From Patescibacteria group bacterium UBA6164 (GTDB lineage: Bacteria > Patescibacteriota > Gracilibacteria > BD1-5 > UBA6164): 41,431 bases of DNA. The first letter of the stretch is position 1. Every line of letters begins with the position of its first letter. The position numbers were made by a program, and so were the translations under genes. Location: NCBI GenBank assembly GCA_002422305.1, contig DIUG01000048.1:1-41431 (forward strand), written 5' to 3'. The notes under the pieces were generated by a model. It had not been told where the DNA came from. It worked only from the letters and a program-made list of their open reading frames with translations, and made no database searches. Shown here piece after piece: positions 31,901 through 41,431 of this stretch.

Positions 31901-32447
31901 TGAACTTATGATTAAAGCTGGAATGGATAGAGATGGTAAAGTTCAATTATTTGATTGAAATACTTGAGAACCATTTAAAGAAAGAACTACTGTTTGAATA
32001 AAATTTATGTTAAAACTTCACCATTTAGTAGAAGATAAAATTCATGCAAGATCTGTTTGACCTTACTCAATGGTAACACAACAACCACTTTGAGGTAAAG
32101 CTCAAAATTGATGACAAAGATTTTGAGAAATGGAGGTTTGGGCTCTTGAAGCATATGCAGCAAGTAATATCTTACAAGAGATGATTACTATTAAATCTGA
32201 TGATGTTGCAGGTAGAACACAAGCTTATGAAGCAATAGTAAAAAGTGCACCTATTAAAAAACCTAATATACCAGAATCATTCAATGTATTATTAAAAGAA
32301 TTACAATCAATTTGATTAGATTTAGATTTATTAGATGAACATGAATTAGAAAAAAAAGAAGCAGAATCGATGGAAAGATATGAAGAAATAATAAGGATTG
32401 AAAATAAAGTACAATCTGAATATGTTGATAACGGTGAAGCTGAATAG
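28986..32447 (+). CDS. rpoB: RNA polymerase beta subunit
   Basis: 1153 residues. It begins MINKPSAKNIEVGSLYDIKG and DIPDLLEVQLDSYNDFL-like residues, then shows the fork-loop and rifampicin region GSSQLSQFMDQSNPLSEL (30160-30210) with RRVSALGPGGL, and RDVHPTQYGRICPIATPEGPN. Later landmarks are VYMPWRGYNFEDAIIIS, GDKMAGRHGNKGIVSRIVP, and the C-terminal GQRFGEMEVWALEAYA. It forms one jaw of the catalytic core. The rifampicin pocket retains the usual Gln, Asp, His-to-Ser variations: the position usually His in the S-x-x-x-HKRR segment reads GHKRR. Length is at the short end for bacteria, as often in Patescibacteria. Confidence 0.98.
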
Positions 32448-32560
32448 TAATCCACTACCTCACCCCTAACCCCTCTCCTTTGGAGTAAATGGGGATAGTA
32501 CATAAATGTAGCCTCCTTCTCCTGCAAAGGAGAAGGAATTCAAGGATGAGGTAAAATTTT
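32448..32560. repeat. palindromic repeat between rpoB and rpoC
   Basis: GC-rich element in an otherwise A/T-rich operon. Left arm acctcacccctaacccctct (32457-32476) and right arm aggagaaggaattcaaggat (32528-32547) plus gaggt are imperfect inverted copies. The 13-bp core gaattcaaggatg (32536-32548) recurs at 40973-40985. Such acctcacccctaacccctctcct palindromes occur as dispersed repeats in many bacteria, so a mobile palindrome or MITE-like element is likely. Confidence 0.75.
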
Positions 32561-32582
32561 TTAATCTCTAATTATAATCATA

Positions 32583-35500
32583 ATGTTTGACAAATCTTTA
32601 GATAATTTTCTAAATGACAAAATCACTGATTTTTCTGAAATAGCAAAAGATATATGAAAAAAAGATATAACTAAATGAAAAAATTTAGATAATTTAGCTT
32701 GAATATCTCTTGGTATTTCTTCTCCAGAAAGAATAAGAGCACTATCACATGGTAAAGTTCTTATTAGTGAAACTATAAATTATAGAACTCAAAGACCAGA
32801 AAGATGAGGTTTATTTTGTGAACAAATCTTTGGTCCTAGAAAAAACTATGAATGTGCATGTGGTAAATATAAAAGAATTAGATATAAATGAATTGTTTGT
32901 GAAAGGTGTTGAGTAGAAGTTACTAAAACTTCTGTTAGAAGGGAAAGAATGGCACATATAGATTTATATGCTCCTGTTGCTCATACTTGGTATTTAAAAT
33001 CAGTACCAGGTAGAATAGGTTTATTATTAGATCTTCCTGTAAAAAAATTAGAACAAGTTGTTTATTTTGCATCATATATTATTACTGATGTATATGAAGA
33101 TAAATTAATTGATGCTAATAAAGAATTAGATGATAAATATAAAGTATCAAAATCGGAACTTCAAAAAGAAGTTCAAAGAGAAATTAATGATTTAACAATA
33201 AAAAGAGAATCATCAGAAATAAATGAAAAAAAATTCAAGTTAGAAGAAGCTATTTTAATGAAAAAAATAGATGATTTAACGGCTGAATTTGAAGAATTAA
33301 GAAGTGGTTTAAAATCATTACAAGTTTGAGCAATTATTTGAGAATTAGAATATAGAGTTCTTGATTCAAAGTTTCCACATGTATTTTTATGATGAACTTG
33401 AGCAGAATTTTTAAAAGTACTACTTACTAGAATAGATTTGTTAAAATTTATTGAAGAACAAGAAAAAGAATTAAAAGTTTCTACTCAAATAAAACAAAAA
33501 AAAGTTTTACAAAAAATTAAATTAGCATCAAATTTATTAAAATCATGACAAAGACCAGAATGGTTTATATTAGATGCACTACCTATAATACCACCAGATT
33601 TAAGACCAATGATTCAATTAGATGGTTGAAGATTTGCTTCTAGTGATTTAAATGATTTGTATAGAAGAGTTATTAATAGAAATAATAGACTTAAGAAACT
33701 TATAGAACTTTGAGCTCCTGATGTTATCTTGAAAAATGAAAAAAGAATGCTTCAAGAATCAGTTGATATGTTATTAACTGGTGAAACTAGAACAAATAGA
33801 TCTGGTTTTGTTACTGCTAATAAAAAGAAATTAAAATCATTAACTGAAATTTTAAAAGGTAAACAAGGTCGTTTTAGACAAAACTTACTTGGTAAGAGAG
33901 TTGATTATTCTGCTAGATCTGTTATAGTTGTTGGTCCAGAACTTAAAATGGATGAATGTGGTATACCAAAAACAATGGCTTTAATATTATTTAAACCTTT
34001 TGTTATTGCTAAATTAATAGAAGATTGATATGTTTATAATATAAAACATGCTGAAAGATTTATAGAAAAAAGTGCAAAAGAAGTATGGGATGCTTTAGAT
34101 GAAGTAATTGATGGAAAATATGTATTAATGAATAGAGCACCTACTCTTCATAGACTTTCTATACAAGCATTTAAACCTGTTTTGGTTGAAGGTAAAGCTA
34201 TTCAATTACATCCTCTTACTTGTCCAGCTTTTAATGCAGACTTTGATGGTGATCAAATGGCAATACATTTACCAATTACAGATAAGGCACAAGCAGAAGC
34301 TAGAGATTTAATGGTTACATCTAAAAATTTATTAGCTCCGTCTTCTTGAGAACCTATAGTTACTCCATCTCAAGATATGATATTAGGATCATATTATGTT
34401 ACTGCTATTGATGATAATGGCCTTTGAGCTTGATGATTATATGCTAATTTGAACGAAGTTTTATGTGCTTATGAAGCTTGAGTTCTTTGAATAAAATCTA
34501 AAGTAAAAGTAAGAGTTGATGGTAAAATAATAGAAACTTGTTATGGTAGATTATTATTTAATGAAATAGTTCCAGAAGGTTTAGGATTTATTAATGAAAC
34601 ACTTAAAAAATGAGAAATTAAGAAAATTTTATCTAGATCTTTTGAAGAATTAGGTTCTGAAGTTACTGCTAAATTTGTAGATGATATTAAAAACTTTTGA
34701 TTTAAATATTCTACATTATCATGATTATCTATATCTATTGATGATATGGTTATGCCTGATAATAAAAAAGAATTATTAGCAGCTTGATGAGAAAAAGTAA
34801 AATATATTCAAAAGAAATGGTGGTTAGGTTTTCTTACAGAAGATGAAAAATATAATCAATCTATAAAAATATGGGCTGAAGTTAAAAAGACTATTGAGTG
34901 AGAAATGAAAGAATTATTTAATGATAAAAATCATATATTTAATTTTATTGATTCTTGAGCAAGATGAAATTGGTGAAATATTACTCAATTATGTTGAATG
35001 AAATGATTAGTTTCATCTACATCTGGTAAAACTATAGAACTTCCTATTAAATCAACTTTAAAAGAATGATTTTCTACTTTAGAATATTTTATTGCAACTC
35101 ATGGTTGAAGAAAAGGTAAATCTGATACTGCATTAAAAACAGCTCAATCTGGTTATTTAACAAGAAGACTTGTAGATTCTGCTCAAAATATTATAGTAAA
35201 AGAAGATGATTGTAATACTGTTCATTATAAAACAGTTGTTAGAAATGAAAATGTATGAGGTTTTGTAGAAAAATTTGAAGATAGAATATATTCTAATACT
35301 ATTGCAACTGATTTAAAAGATGAAAATGGTAATCTACTAGTAGAAGCTTGAACTATTATTGATACAAATATATTAAAAGTATTAAATTCTAATAATATAA
35401 ATTCTATAAATATTAGATCTGTACTTACTTGTGAAACAGAATGAGGAGTATGTAAAGCTTGTTATGGTTTAGATTTAGGTTTAAATAAAGAAGTAGAAAT

Positions 35501-36602
35501 ATGAACTCCAGTTTGAGTAATAGCAGCACAATCTATTTGAGAACCTGGTACACAATTAACGATGAGAACTTTCCACTCTGGTTGAGTTGCGAAAGAATGA
35601 TGAGATATGACTCAAGGTCTTGCTAGAGTAGAAGAGTTATTTGAAGCTAGAGTACCAAAAAATGTAGCTGAAATTTCTGATATTGATTGAATTGTTGAAA
35701 TAGAACAAACTGAATCTAGTTTGATTGTTAGAGTTATAGCAGAAAAATTAAAAAATGAAGAATATTACTTTGAAGAACAATTTGAGATTATTGTTAAGGT
35801 AGGTCAAACTGTTAAAAAGAAACAAATTATAGCTAGAAGTAATAAAGATAAACAAAAAATATTTTCATCTTTTTCTTGAGAAGTCAAAAAAATAGAAAAT
35901 GGTATGATTGTTATAAAAGACTTAGAAAATAGAGTCTTTGAATATACTTTTGAAATGTGAAAAACTCTACTTGTAAAAAATTGAGATAAAATTTCTATTT
36001 GACAAAAAATTACATGATGATCTTTAAGTATTCAAAAACTTAAAGAAGTAGTTTGAGTATTAGGAGCTGAAGAGTATATAGTAGATGATATTAAGGCTAT
36101 ATATGCTTCTCAAGGTCAAACAGTTAATTCAAAACATATTGAATTAATTGTAAGACAAATGTTTAGTAAGGTTAGAGTTACTTCAAAATGAGATAGTGAG
36201 TTTTTCCCATGAGATATCGTTGATATAATAAAGTTTAAATCGGAGAATGATAAACTTATAAAACAATGAAAAAGAACAAGTAATTGTGAAAGATTATTAC
36301 TTGGTATTACAAAAATTTCTCTTTATACAGATTCATGGTTATCTGCAGCATCATTTCAAGAAACAGTAAGAGTACTTGTAGAATGATCAGTTTCTGGTAA
36401 AATAGATAAATTTAAAGAAATGAAAGAAAATGTAATTATAGGTAGATTAATTCCTGCATGAAAACAATATAGAAGAATTCATGATAAGTGTATAGCTTCA
36501 GATGAAGATGATTATTTTGATGTATATGATGATTGAGTAGATGTATGAGAAAGACATTTAGTTGAAATGGAAGAAATTATGGAACATGAAAGTGATTTTT
36601 AA
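32583..36602 (+). CDS. rpoC: RNA polymerase beta' subunit
   Basis: 1339 residues. Zinc site 1 is CACGKYKRIRYKGIVCERCG (Cys91, 93, 106, 109). Clamp and rudder regions follow with a charged coiled-coil insertion around residues 170-240 (LDDKYKVSKSELQKEVQREI). GKQGRFRQNLLGKRVDYSAR and VVGPELKMDECGIPKTMAL precede the catalytic loop NADFDGD (551-557), which binds the active-site Mg2+. The second zinc site CETEWGVCKACYG and QSIGEPGTQLTMRTFHSG lie near residues 950-1000. The end is short and acidic (MEEIMEHESDF). It is separated from rpoB by 135 bp that hold the palindromic repeat, unusually long for this operon. Confidence 0.98.
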
Positions 36603-36648
36603 ACAAAATAAAAACGAAACTTTAGTTTCGTTTTTATTTTGTTTTTAC
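36601..36648 (+). terminator. strong rho-independent terminator of rpoBC
   Basis: A perfect 20-bp stem (36601-36620 pairing with 36625-36644, loop ttta) starts within the rpoC stop codon. The core is aacgaaac / gtttcgtt and the 3' side is T-rich. Confidence 0.95.
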
Positions 36649-36840
36649 CAAAACAATTAATTGGGTATTTCCAACGATGCACAAAATGTATTATACTTTC
36701 TACGTGATTTAAATTTTAACAATTGCTTTTATTTAATATAAGTATATAGTATAAGTACAAATTTATTTATTAATAGTGAATGTTATTGTTAAAAGTCTGT
36801 TTGGGGGTGTTGAAAAGAAATAATTTATTTATTAATTTTT
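36649..36840 (+). promoter_or_regulatory. intergenic region upstream of the small membrane protein gene
   Basis: No coding frame is supported. A TATACT at 36692-36697 and a second -10-like tatagt near 36745 are possible promoters. A G-run (gtttgggggtgttg, 36798-36811) lies close to the start and is unusual for this genome. Confidence 0.3.
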
Positions 36841-36999
36841 ATGATTATGCTTCAATATATAGCTATTATTCTAATTATTCTTTGGGTACTTTGATTAGTA
36901 TCATCATATACAATTGGTGGTTTTATCCATATACTTTTAGTAATTGCAATTGTAATAATTCTTATAAGAATTATTAAAGGTGATAAAATTGTAAAATAA
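36841..36999 (+). CDS. small membrane protein, lmo0937/DUF5670 family
   Basis: 52 residues: MIMLQYIAIILIILWVLGLV, then SSYTIGGFIHILLVIAIVII and LIRIIKGDKIVK. This is the common family pattern of two short membrane helices with ML..ia.iLlilWllGlv.syt.GgfiHiLLviAiv..l.riI.g. Family function is unknown. The conserved start is probably the second ATG at 36847 (MLQYIA), since related proteins begin ML. The gene uses one TGA for the Gly in WVLGLV, which hides it from standard-code prediction. It is monocistronic, with its own terminator. Confidence 0.85.
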
Positions 37000-37026
37000 T
37001 TTTAAAATTTGTATTAATAACAATCG

Positions 37027-37060
37027 AAAAAAAGCATTTTTAAAAGAAATGCTTTTTTAT
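37027..37060 (+). terminator. terminator of the small membrane protein gene
   Basis: Stem aaaaaagcattt / aaatgctttttt around 37028-37058, ending in a T-run. Confidence 0.8.
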
Positions 37061-37082
37061 TATACTAAAATAATTTTATAAT

Positions 37083-37134
37083 CTTAGTAGTAAAAGTAGT
37101 CAACAGATGGCTTCAGCCATTTGAAAATACTAAG
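37083..37134. other. nested hairpin of unknown role
   Basis: Inner arms atggct / agccat (37107-37112, 37115-37120) sit inside outer arms cttagta / tactaag (37083-37089, 37128-37134). It lies between two convergent genes, so it may be a second terminator for the minus-strand gene. Confidence 0.45.
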
Positions 37135-37176
37135 TTTTCTATATAATTCTAGTATGTTAATAATAATATTAACAAA

Positions 37177-37548
37177 TTATAAATCATTTAACATACTTAG
37201 TACATCATCTGCATCATCGGTATCACTTAACTCTTGTGCCTTTATTTTTTTCTTAGAATCTTTCATTTGAAATTCTTGCCATTCTATTAAGTGTTTTTCA
37301 TTTAAATTTTTTATTTCATTTTGATATTTTTCTTCTAGTTTTTCTAATTTTTTTCTTTCTGTATCTAATATGTTAAATAATCTATCAATTTGGTCATTTG
37401 TCATTGATGGTAAAATATCAAACCAATATTGTCTTTCATCATCATCCATTGATTCTGTTACCAATATTAAATCAACTAACTCTTTATATTGAGCTAAAAT
37501 TTCATCTAATATATTAAAAATTTTTCAATTTTGTTTTAATTCAGCCAT
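37177..37548 (-). CDS. hypothetical coiled-coil protein
   Basis: 123 residues. The N-terminus reads LDEILAQYKELVDLILVTES, then DDDERQYWFDILPSMTNDQI and LFNILDTERKKLEKLEEKYQ, passing into a long charged coiled coil and an acidic tail (DTDDADDVLSMLNDL). The segment around 'ERQYWFDILPSMTNDQ' looks conserved and resembles small proteins seen in many Patescibacteria genomes, but I cannot name a function. No membrane helix or signal peptide, so it is cytoplasmic. It is encoded opposite to its neighbours. Confidence 0.7.
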
Positions 37549-37588
37549 GTTTTATAGTTAATATTAAATTTAGTTATAAGGTAAAAGA

Positions 37589-37655
37589 GTTATAATAATA
37601 GTATTTTAAATACTTTCAACTTAATTCTTATAACTTAATACTATTTAATTATAAC
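37589..37655. repeat. imperfect inverted repeat in the divergent promoter region
   Basis: gttataataatagtatt (37589-37605) and aatactatttaattataac (37637-37655) are inverted copies apart from a 2-bp length difference. They lie between two divergent genes and may be an operator or a bidirectional promoter, as both arms contain -10-like TATAAT sequences. Confidence 0.5.
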
Positions 37656-37751
37656 AAACAATTTAAAAATTTGCAAAAAAAAAATATAAGTTATAATAAA
37701 TAATATAAAAAAAATATTAAAATATAAATTACTTTTTATAAATTACTAATT

Positions 37752-38003
37752 ATGATAACAATTTACTTATGAGTTTATACTTTTATACTGGCTATATTAT
37801 GGTGATTTTTTATTGTTGCTAAAATACATGCTTATAAATTTAAAACTTTTTCATCACATATTTTTAAAGTAACAAAAATATTATTTATTTTTTTTATTGT
37901 TTTAACAGTTTTATGATATATTGCTATTATTTATTATACAGTAAATAATAAAATAGTTGTGAAAAATACTCCTAATAGTAAGATATTAGAAGTAAATTAT
38001 TAA
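37752..38003 (+). CDS. hypothetical two-helix membrane protein
   Basis: 83 residues with two hydrophobic helices, IYLGVYTFILAILWGFFIVA and VTKILFIFFIVLTVLGYIAI, separated by a basic loop (KIHAYKFKTFSSHIFK), and a short polar tail. No family recognised. The stop lies 16 bp before the HIT-family gene, so they are probably co-transcribed. Confidence 0.65.
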
Positions 38004-38019
38004 TTAATATAATAAAAAA

Positions 38020-38334
38020 ATGTCAATTTTTACAAAAATTATAAATAGGGAAATACCTGCAGACATTATTTATGAACAAGATAATATTATAGTTATAAAA
38101 GATATTTTTCCAAAAGCAAAAACTCATTTATTGATTATACCTAAAAAAGAAATACCTACAATTAATGATTTGGAAGAAAGTGATAGGGGTATATTAGCAG
38201 AAATGTTTTTTGTTGCAAAAAAAATAGCAAAAGACTTAGGTATTGAAGAGTGATATAAATTAAATTTTAATGTTTGAAAAAAATGAGGTCAAGAAGTTAT
38301 GCATATCCATTTACATCTTTTATCTAATATATAA
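38020..38334 (+). CDS. HIT-family nucleotide hydrolase/transferase
   Basis: 104 residues, MSIFTKIINREIPADIIYEQ at the start, then IKDIFPKAKTHLLIIPKKEI and the histidine triad GQEVMHIHLHLLS with His95, His97 and His99, where the central His attacks the alpha-phosphate of nucleotide substrates. This is the compact Hint/HinT-like branch; typical activity is hydrolysis of AMP-linked phosphoramidates. The protein is complete but ends right after the triad, slightly shorter than most (110-120). Two TGA-coded glycines precede the triad. Confidence 0.93.
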
Positions 38335-38343
38335 AAAATAACT

Positions 38344-39702
38344 ATGAATAAAAATAAATTAATATTTGCAATAATTTGAATTATAATACTTTTATTATTA
38401 ATATTTATTATATTAAATTTAAATAAAAATAATAATAATAGAAATAATACAAATAATTCTTGAGTGTTTAAAATTTGGATGGTTTGAGATAGTGTTGATT
38501 GAACAGATAAAATAATTGAAAATTTTAAAAAAGAGTATCCGAAATATAAGTCCCAAGAAATAAAAATAGAAAGTTTTGCTTCTTTTGATGATTATTATTA
38601 TACTTTGAGTTCTGCAATTATGTCTGATAATGCTCCTGATATTTTTGTTTTAAATAATAATGAAAAAAATCCAATTTTTTCATCTCAAATTATTTGATTA
38701 GATTCTCAAATAATTAATCCTAATGAGTTTAGAAAAAAATATGCTTGAGTTTTTGCTGATGATCTTATAGTTTCTTCTTGAGAATGAACTGAAAAAGAAG
38801 AATTTTTAGCTTGAATCCCAGTTTGATATGAAACTCTTTGAATTTTTTTTAATAGAAGATATATAAATACAGATGAATTATCATCTATAACTTCTTTAAA
38901 TAATAAAATATGAGAATTAAAAAAAAGTAAACCTGAAATAATTCCTATTTGAATATGAAATGGTTCAACTGTTCAATATTCTTCAGATATATTTACTCAA
39001 TTTTTAATGTTAGAAGATGGTGTGGAGTCAATAAATGATGCTACTTGAAATAAATTAAAATCTTGATTACTTGCTTATACACTTTATTGAGATGAAAAAT
39101 GAGATAATGCTTATAATTCTAAATTTGAATCATTAAAAAATTCATCTCAAACCTCTGTAGATTTATTTTCTAAATCTGAAATATTTATGATAGTTTGATA
39201 TCCTAGATTGATAAATACTATTAAAGAAAAATGATTTGGTAGAAATTTTTTAGATGCTACATTTTTTCCATATTATCATTCTGGTAAATGAAAAACTTTA
39301 CTTAATTACAATTTTTTTGTAATTAATAAAGATTCTATAAAACAGGATTTAGCAAATAACTTTTTGTGATATCTTTCTACTGAAAAATGAGCTTGAGAAT
39401 ATTTAAAAAATTACAAATATTATTTACCAGCTATGTTATCTTTAGAATCTGATAAATTAAGTGAAAAAATACATGATGATTATAATATACTTTTAAGTGA
39501 TTTTTACTCTTCAGAAAATGAATTATTGAGTTTTGATAAATGAATTAAAAATATTTATGATAAAAATATAATTTCCATATTAGATAATATTTCTAGTTAT
39601 GATAGAAATTATGAAAAAGATTTTGAAAAATTTAGATTAAGTATTTTATGTAAAACAAAAAAGATAACTACTTTAGATGATATATCTACTAATTGTGATT
39701 AA
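38344..39702 (+). CDS. extracellular solute-binding-like lipoprotein/anchored protein
   Basis: 452 residues. A hydrophobic N-terminus (LIFAIIGIIILLLLIFIILN) without a lipobox Cys acts as membrane anchor, followed by an Asn-rich linker. The mature part starts FKIWMVGDSVDGTDKIIENF and contains FASFDDYYYTLSSAIMSDNA with PDIFVLNN, AGIPVGYETLGIFFNRRYIN, and FMIVGYPRLINTIKEKGFG, following the family 1 extracellular solute-binding fold (sugar ABC transporter type). No permease or ATPase gene is next to it, so uptake would need components elsewhere, or it may simply bind a ligand at the surface. A terminator follows directly. Confidence 0.75.
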
Positions 39703-39735
39703 AAAAATCCCTTTTCTAAAAAAGGGATTTTTGTT
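39702..39735 (+). terminator. rho-independent terminator after the solute-binding-like gene
   Basis: Stem aaaaatcccttt / aaagggattttt (39704-39715 and 39721-39732), T-rich 3' side. Confidence 0.9.
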
Positions 39736-39755
39736 TATAAACCTAAAAAAATAAA

Positions 39756-40925
39756 ATGAAAGATATTTTTTGTTATATACATATTCCGTTTTGTTCTAGT
39801 AAATGTAAATATTGTAGATTTGCATCTTTTTGAAATATGGAAATGATAAAGATAAATTTATATGTAGAAAATTTAATAAAAGAAATAAAAATGTCTTCTT
39901 ATTCTATTTGAGATAAAAATCTTAAAAGTATTTATTTTTGATGATGAACACCTAGTATTTTAAGTTTAAAACAATTAAGTAATATAATTAATGAATTAAA
40001 AAATAAATATGATTTTCATGAAAAAATTGAGATAAATATTGAAGCTACTCCTATTACAATAAATAAAGAAAATTTAGTTTGATGGAAAAATATGTGAATA
40101 AATAGACTTAGTATTTGAGTACAAAGTTTGAATTCTAATGCTTTAAAAGAAATATGAAGATGAGAAAAATGAGATATTATAAAATCTTTAGATAATATAA
40201 AAATCTTACTCCAAGCATCTACTTTATATGAAAGTGATCAAGATTATTTTAATATTTCTATTGATTTCATTATATGATTACCATATGTAAAAAAATGAGA
40301 AATAAAAAAAGATATAGAATATATATTAGATAACTATCCATTTATAAAACATATTTCTATATATATGTTAGAGGAATATTATGAAAAATGAATTATTAAT
40401 GATGAAAAAAATAAAACTTATAGTAAATTTCAAAATATTGTTTATCCAAATGATTGGAAAAATATTTGAATAACTGAAGAACAATATTTATGAGAATATT
40501 TGGAAATAAAATTATTTTTAGCTAGTAGATGATTTTTTTCTTATGAAATATCAAATTTTTGTAAGGTATGATATGAATGTAAACATAATGAATCTTATTG
40601 GAATCATTCTGATGTTATTGCTTATTGATTATGAGCACATTGATTTTTAAATAATATTAGATTTAGTAATAGTGAAGAGTTTTATGATTATTATTCTTGA
40701 ATAAAAAAAACATTTGAGATATTAGATGAAAATGATTTATTTTTAGAAAAGATAATGTTTTGACTTAGAACTAATTGATTAGATAAAGAATTGTATGAGT
40801 ACTTGAATATCAATAAAATTCAAGAATTTATTGACGAATGATTATTACATAAAAATGATGATTTATTAAAAATTACTGACAAGTGAGTTTTATTACTTGA
40901 TTATGTATTATGAGAAATAATTTAA
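39756..40925 (+). CDS. hemW: HemW-like radical SAM protein
   Basis: 389 residues. CYIHIPFCSSKCKYCRFAS carries the cluster cysteines Cys13, Cys17 and Cys20 (C-x3-C-x2-C), followed by IYFGGGTPSIL, INIEATPITI, GINRLSIGVQSLN, ISIDFIIGLPY, and the C-terminal FSYEISNFCKVGYECKHNES and GLGAHGF. These are landmarks of the HemW/HemN-like group. HemW is a haem-binding protein thought to deliver haem to target proteins, and not a coproporphyrinogen oxidase. No other haem gene is visible here, and Patescibacteria generally lack haem synthesis, so the role in this cell is open. Starts 21 bp after a terminator. Confidence 0.88.
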
Positions 40926-40927
40926 GC

Positions 40928-40992
40928 ACAAAAAAAGCCCTAACCTGAATCCTTCCATTAAAGCTAAGGAAAGAATTCAAGGATGGGTTATT
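40928..40992. repeat. palindromic repeat related to the rpoB-rpoC element
   Basis: Left arm aagccctaacctgaatcctt (40935-40954) and right arm aaggaaagaattcaaggatg (40966-40985) plus ggtt are inverted copies, forming a hairpin that may also terminate the preceding gene. It shares gaattcaaggatg exactly with the element at 32528-32552. Confidence 0.75.
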
Positions 40993-41009
40993 TTTTATAT
41001 TTTAAATTT

Positions 41010-41318
41010 TTATTTATCTTTACTTAAAGATTCTTTGAAGTGGTCAAATAAGTGATTTATTAAATCATCTAAATTTTTATATTCTTCTCTTTCAAATCTA
41101 TAAACTTTACCATCAAGATTTGCTTGAATTTTTCCGTAAAATAGATTTTTTTTATTTTTATCTAAAGACACTTCAATAATACCTTCAGCATCATTTTTAT
41201 TAAATTTGTTTAGATAATTATCTAATTTCTTGTTTAAGTTTTCTCAAACTAATCTTTCCACAACTTCTTTTGAGTCAATTAACTCATCTCCAACATGTAT
41301 TTTTATTTGAATTTCCAT
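41010..41318 (-). CDS. small protein resembling ribosome-hibernation factor (HPF/RaiA)
   Basis: 102 residues: MEIQIKIHVGDELIDSKEVV, ENLNKKLDNYLNKFNKNDAE, then IEVSLDKNKKNLFYGKIQAN, LDGKVYRFEREEYKNLDDLI and NHLFDHFKESLSKDK. The order beta, helix, beta, beta, beta, helix and the sequence ending in a helix 'dl..aid.l.dhl..ql.K' resemble the S30AE domain, which binds the 30S subunit in resting cells. Similarity is mainly architectural, so another small cytoplasmic fold is possible. On the opposite strand from hemW. Confidence 0.5.
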
Positions 41319-41431
41319 ATATTCAGTTATAAAATATAAATAAGTATTCTTATTTTATCACTTTGTTTATTAAAATCAAGAAAAATTTAAAAAATAAATT
41401 GAATAATATAAATAAATAGATATTATTATAA
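41319..41431. other. A/T-rich upstream region to window end
   Basis: Presumably contains the promoter of the minus-strand small-protein gene. No coding frame is supported. Confidence 0.4.

Noticed and set aside
32225..32527. Minus-strand frame over the end of rpoB and the palindrome
   Set aside because: Antisense to the conserved rpoB C-terminus and the repeat; no start signals or domain features.
36780..36977. Plus-strand frame MLLLKVCLGVLKRN...
   Set aside because: Overlaps in another frame the small membrane protein at 36841, which matches a known family; the longer frame has no such match.
39756..40925. Coproporphyrinogen III oxidase (HemN) call
   Set aside because: The C-x3-C-x2-C motif is not followed by the additional Cys expected in true HemN (C-x3-C-x2-C-x-C); here the next residues are RF, which fits HemW.

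Overview
The window is very AT-rich and comes from a bacterium in which TGA is read as glycine (genetic code 25). Under the standard code nearly every gene is broken. With TGA = Gly, long continuous proteins with intact family motifs appear: the Der P-loop NVGKSS, the PBP motif KTGTS, the radical SAM motif GGEP and the alpha-2-macroglobulin thioester GCIEQ all use TGA for a glycine. This code is known from the Gracilibacteria / Absconditabacteria (BD1-5 / SR1) lineages of the Patescibacteria, so the window most likely comes from one of these small-genome, probably host-dependent bacteria. All coordinates and lengths below assume TGA = Gly.

Layout. 1-307: the start of a probable DDE transposase on the minus strand. 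422-4818: a tightly packed operon with two stand-alone SPASM pieces, a radical SAM/SPASM enzyme, a truncated phosphorylase-like piece, a methyltransferase, a frameshifted nucleotidyltransferase and a cyclase/formamidase-family protein, ending at a strong terminator. It looks like a partly decayed modification or biosynthesis cluster that I cannot match to a described pathway. 4977-8003 (minus): a 1008-residue RecQ-type helicase with an N-terminal exonuclease-like domain. 8321-12260: a pyrimidine-dimer glycosylase (T4 endonuclease V family), the ribosome-assembly GTPase Der and the chaperone HtpG. 12369-20645: a 1942-residue thioester-containing alpha-2-macroglobulin followed by a penicillin-binding protein, with a RelE-type toxin-antitoxin pair between them.

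20.8-27.6 kb is an accessory region built of cassettes separated by GC-richer, hairpin-rich repeats. The first cassette (five genes) carries a DarT-DarG ADP-ribosylation toxin/antitoxin pair, with DarT fused to a TPR-like N-terminus, and is bracketed by inverted copies of a ~100-bp repeat. The next two cassettes each hold one membrane or secreted protein. Each starts with a near-identical ~170-190-bp leader and ends with an inverted copy of that leader's first ~19 bp. This is the best candidate in the window for something not yet described.

27.6-41.4 kb is mostly housekeeping: MltG (minus), rpoB and rpoC, a small DUF5670-type membrane protein, a coiled-coil protein (minus), a two-helix membrane protein, a HIT-family protein, a solute-binding-like protein, a HemW-like radical SAM protein, and a small protein resembling a ribosome-hibernation factor (minus). 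A palindromic repeat sits both between rpoB and rpoC and after the HemW-like gene. I saw no tRNA, rRNA or CRISPR array.
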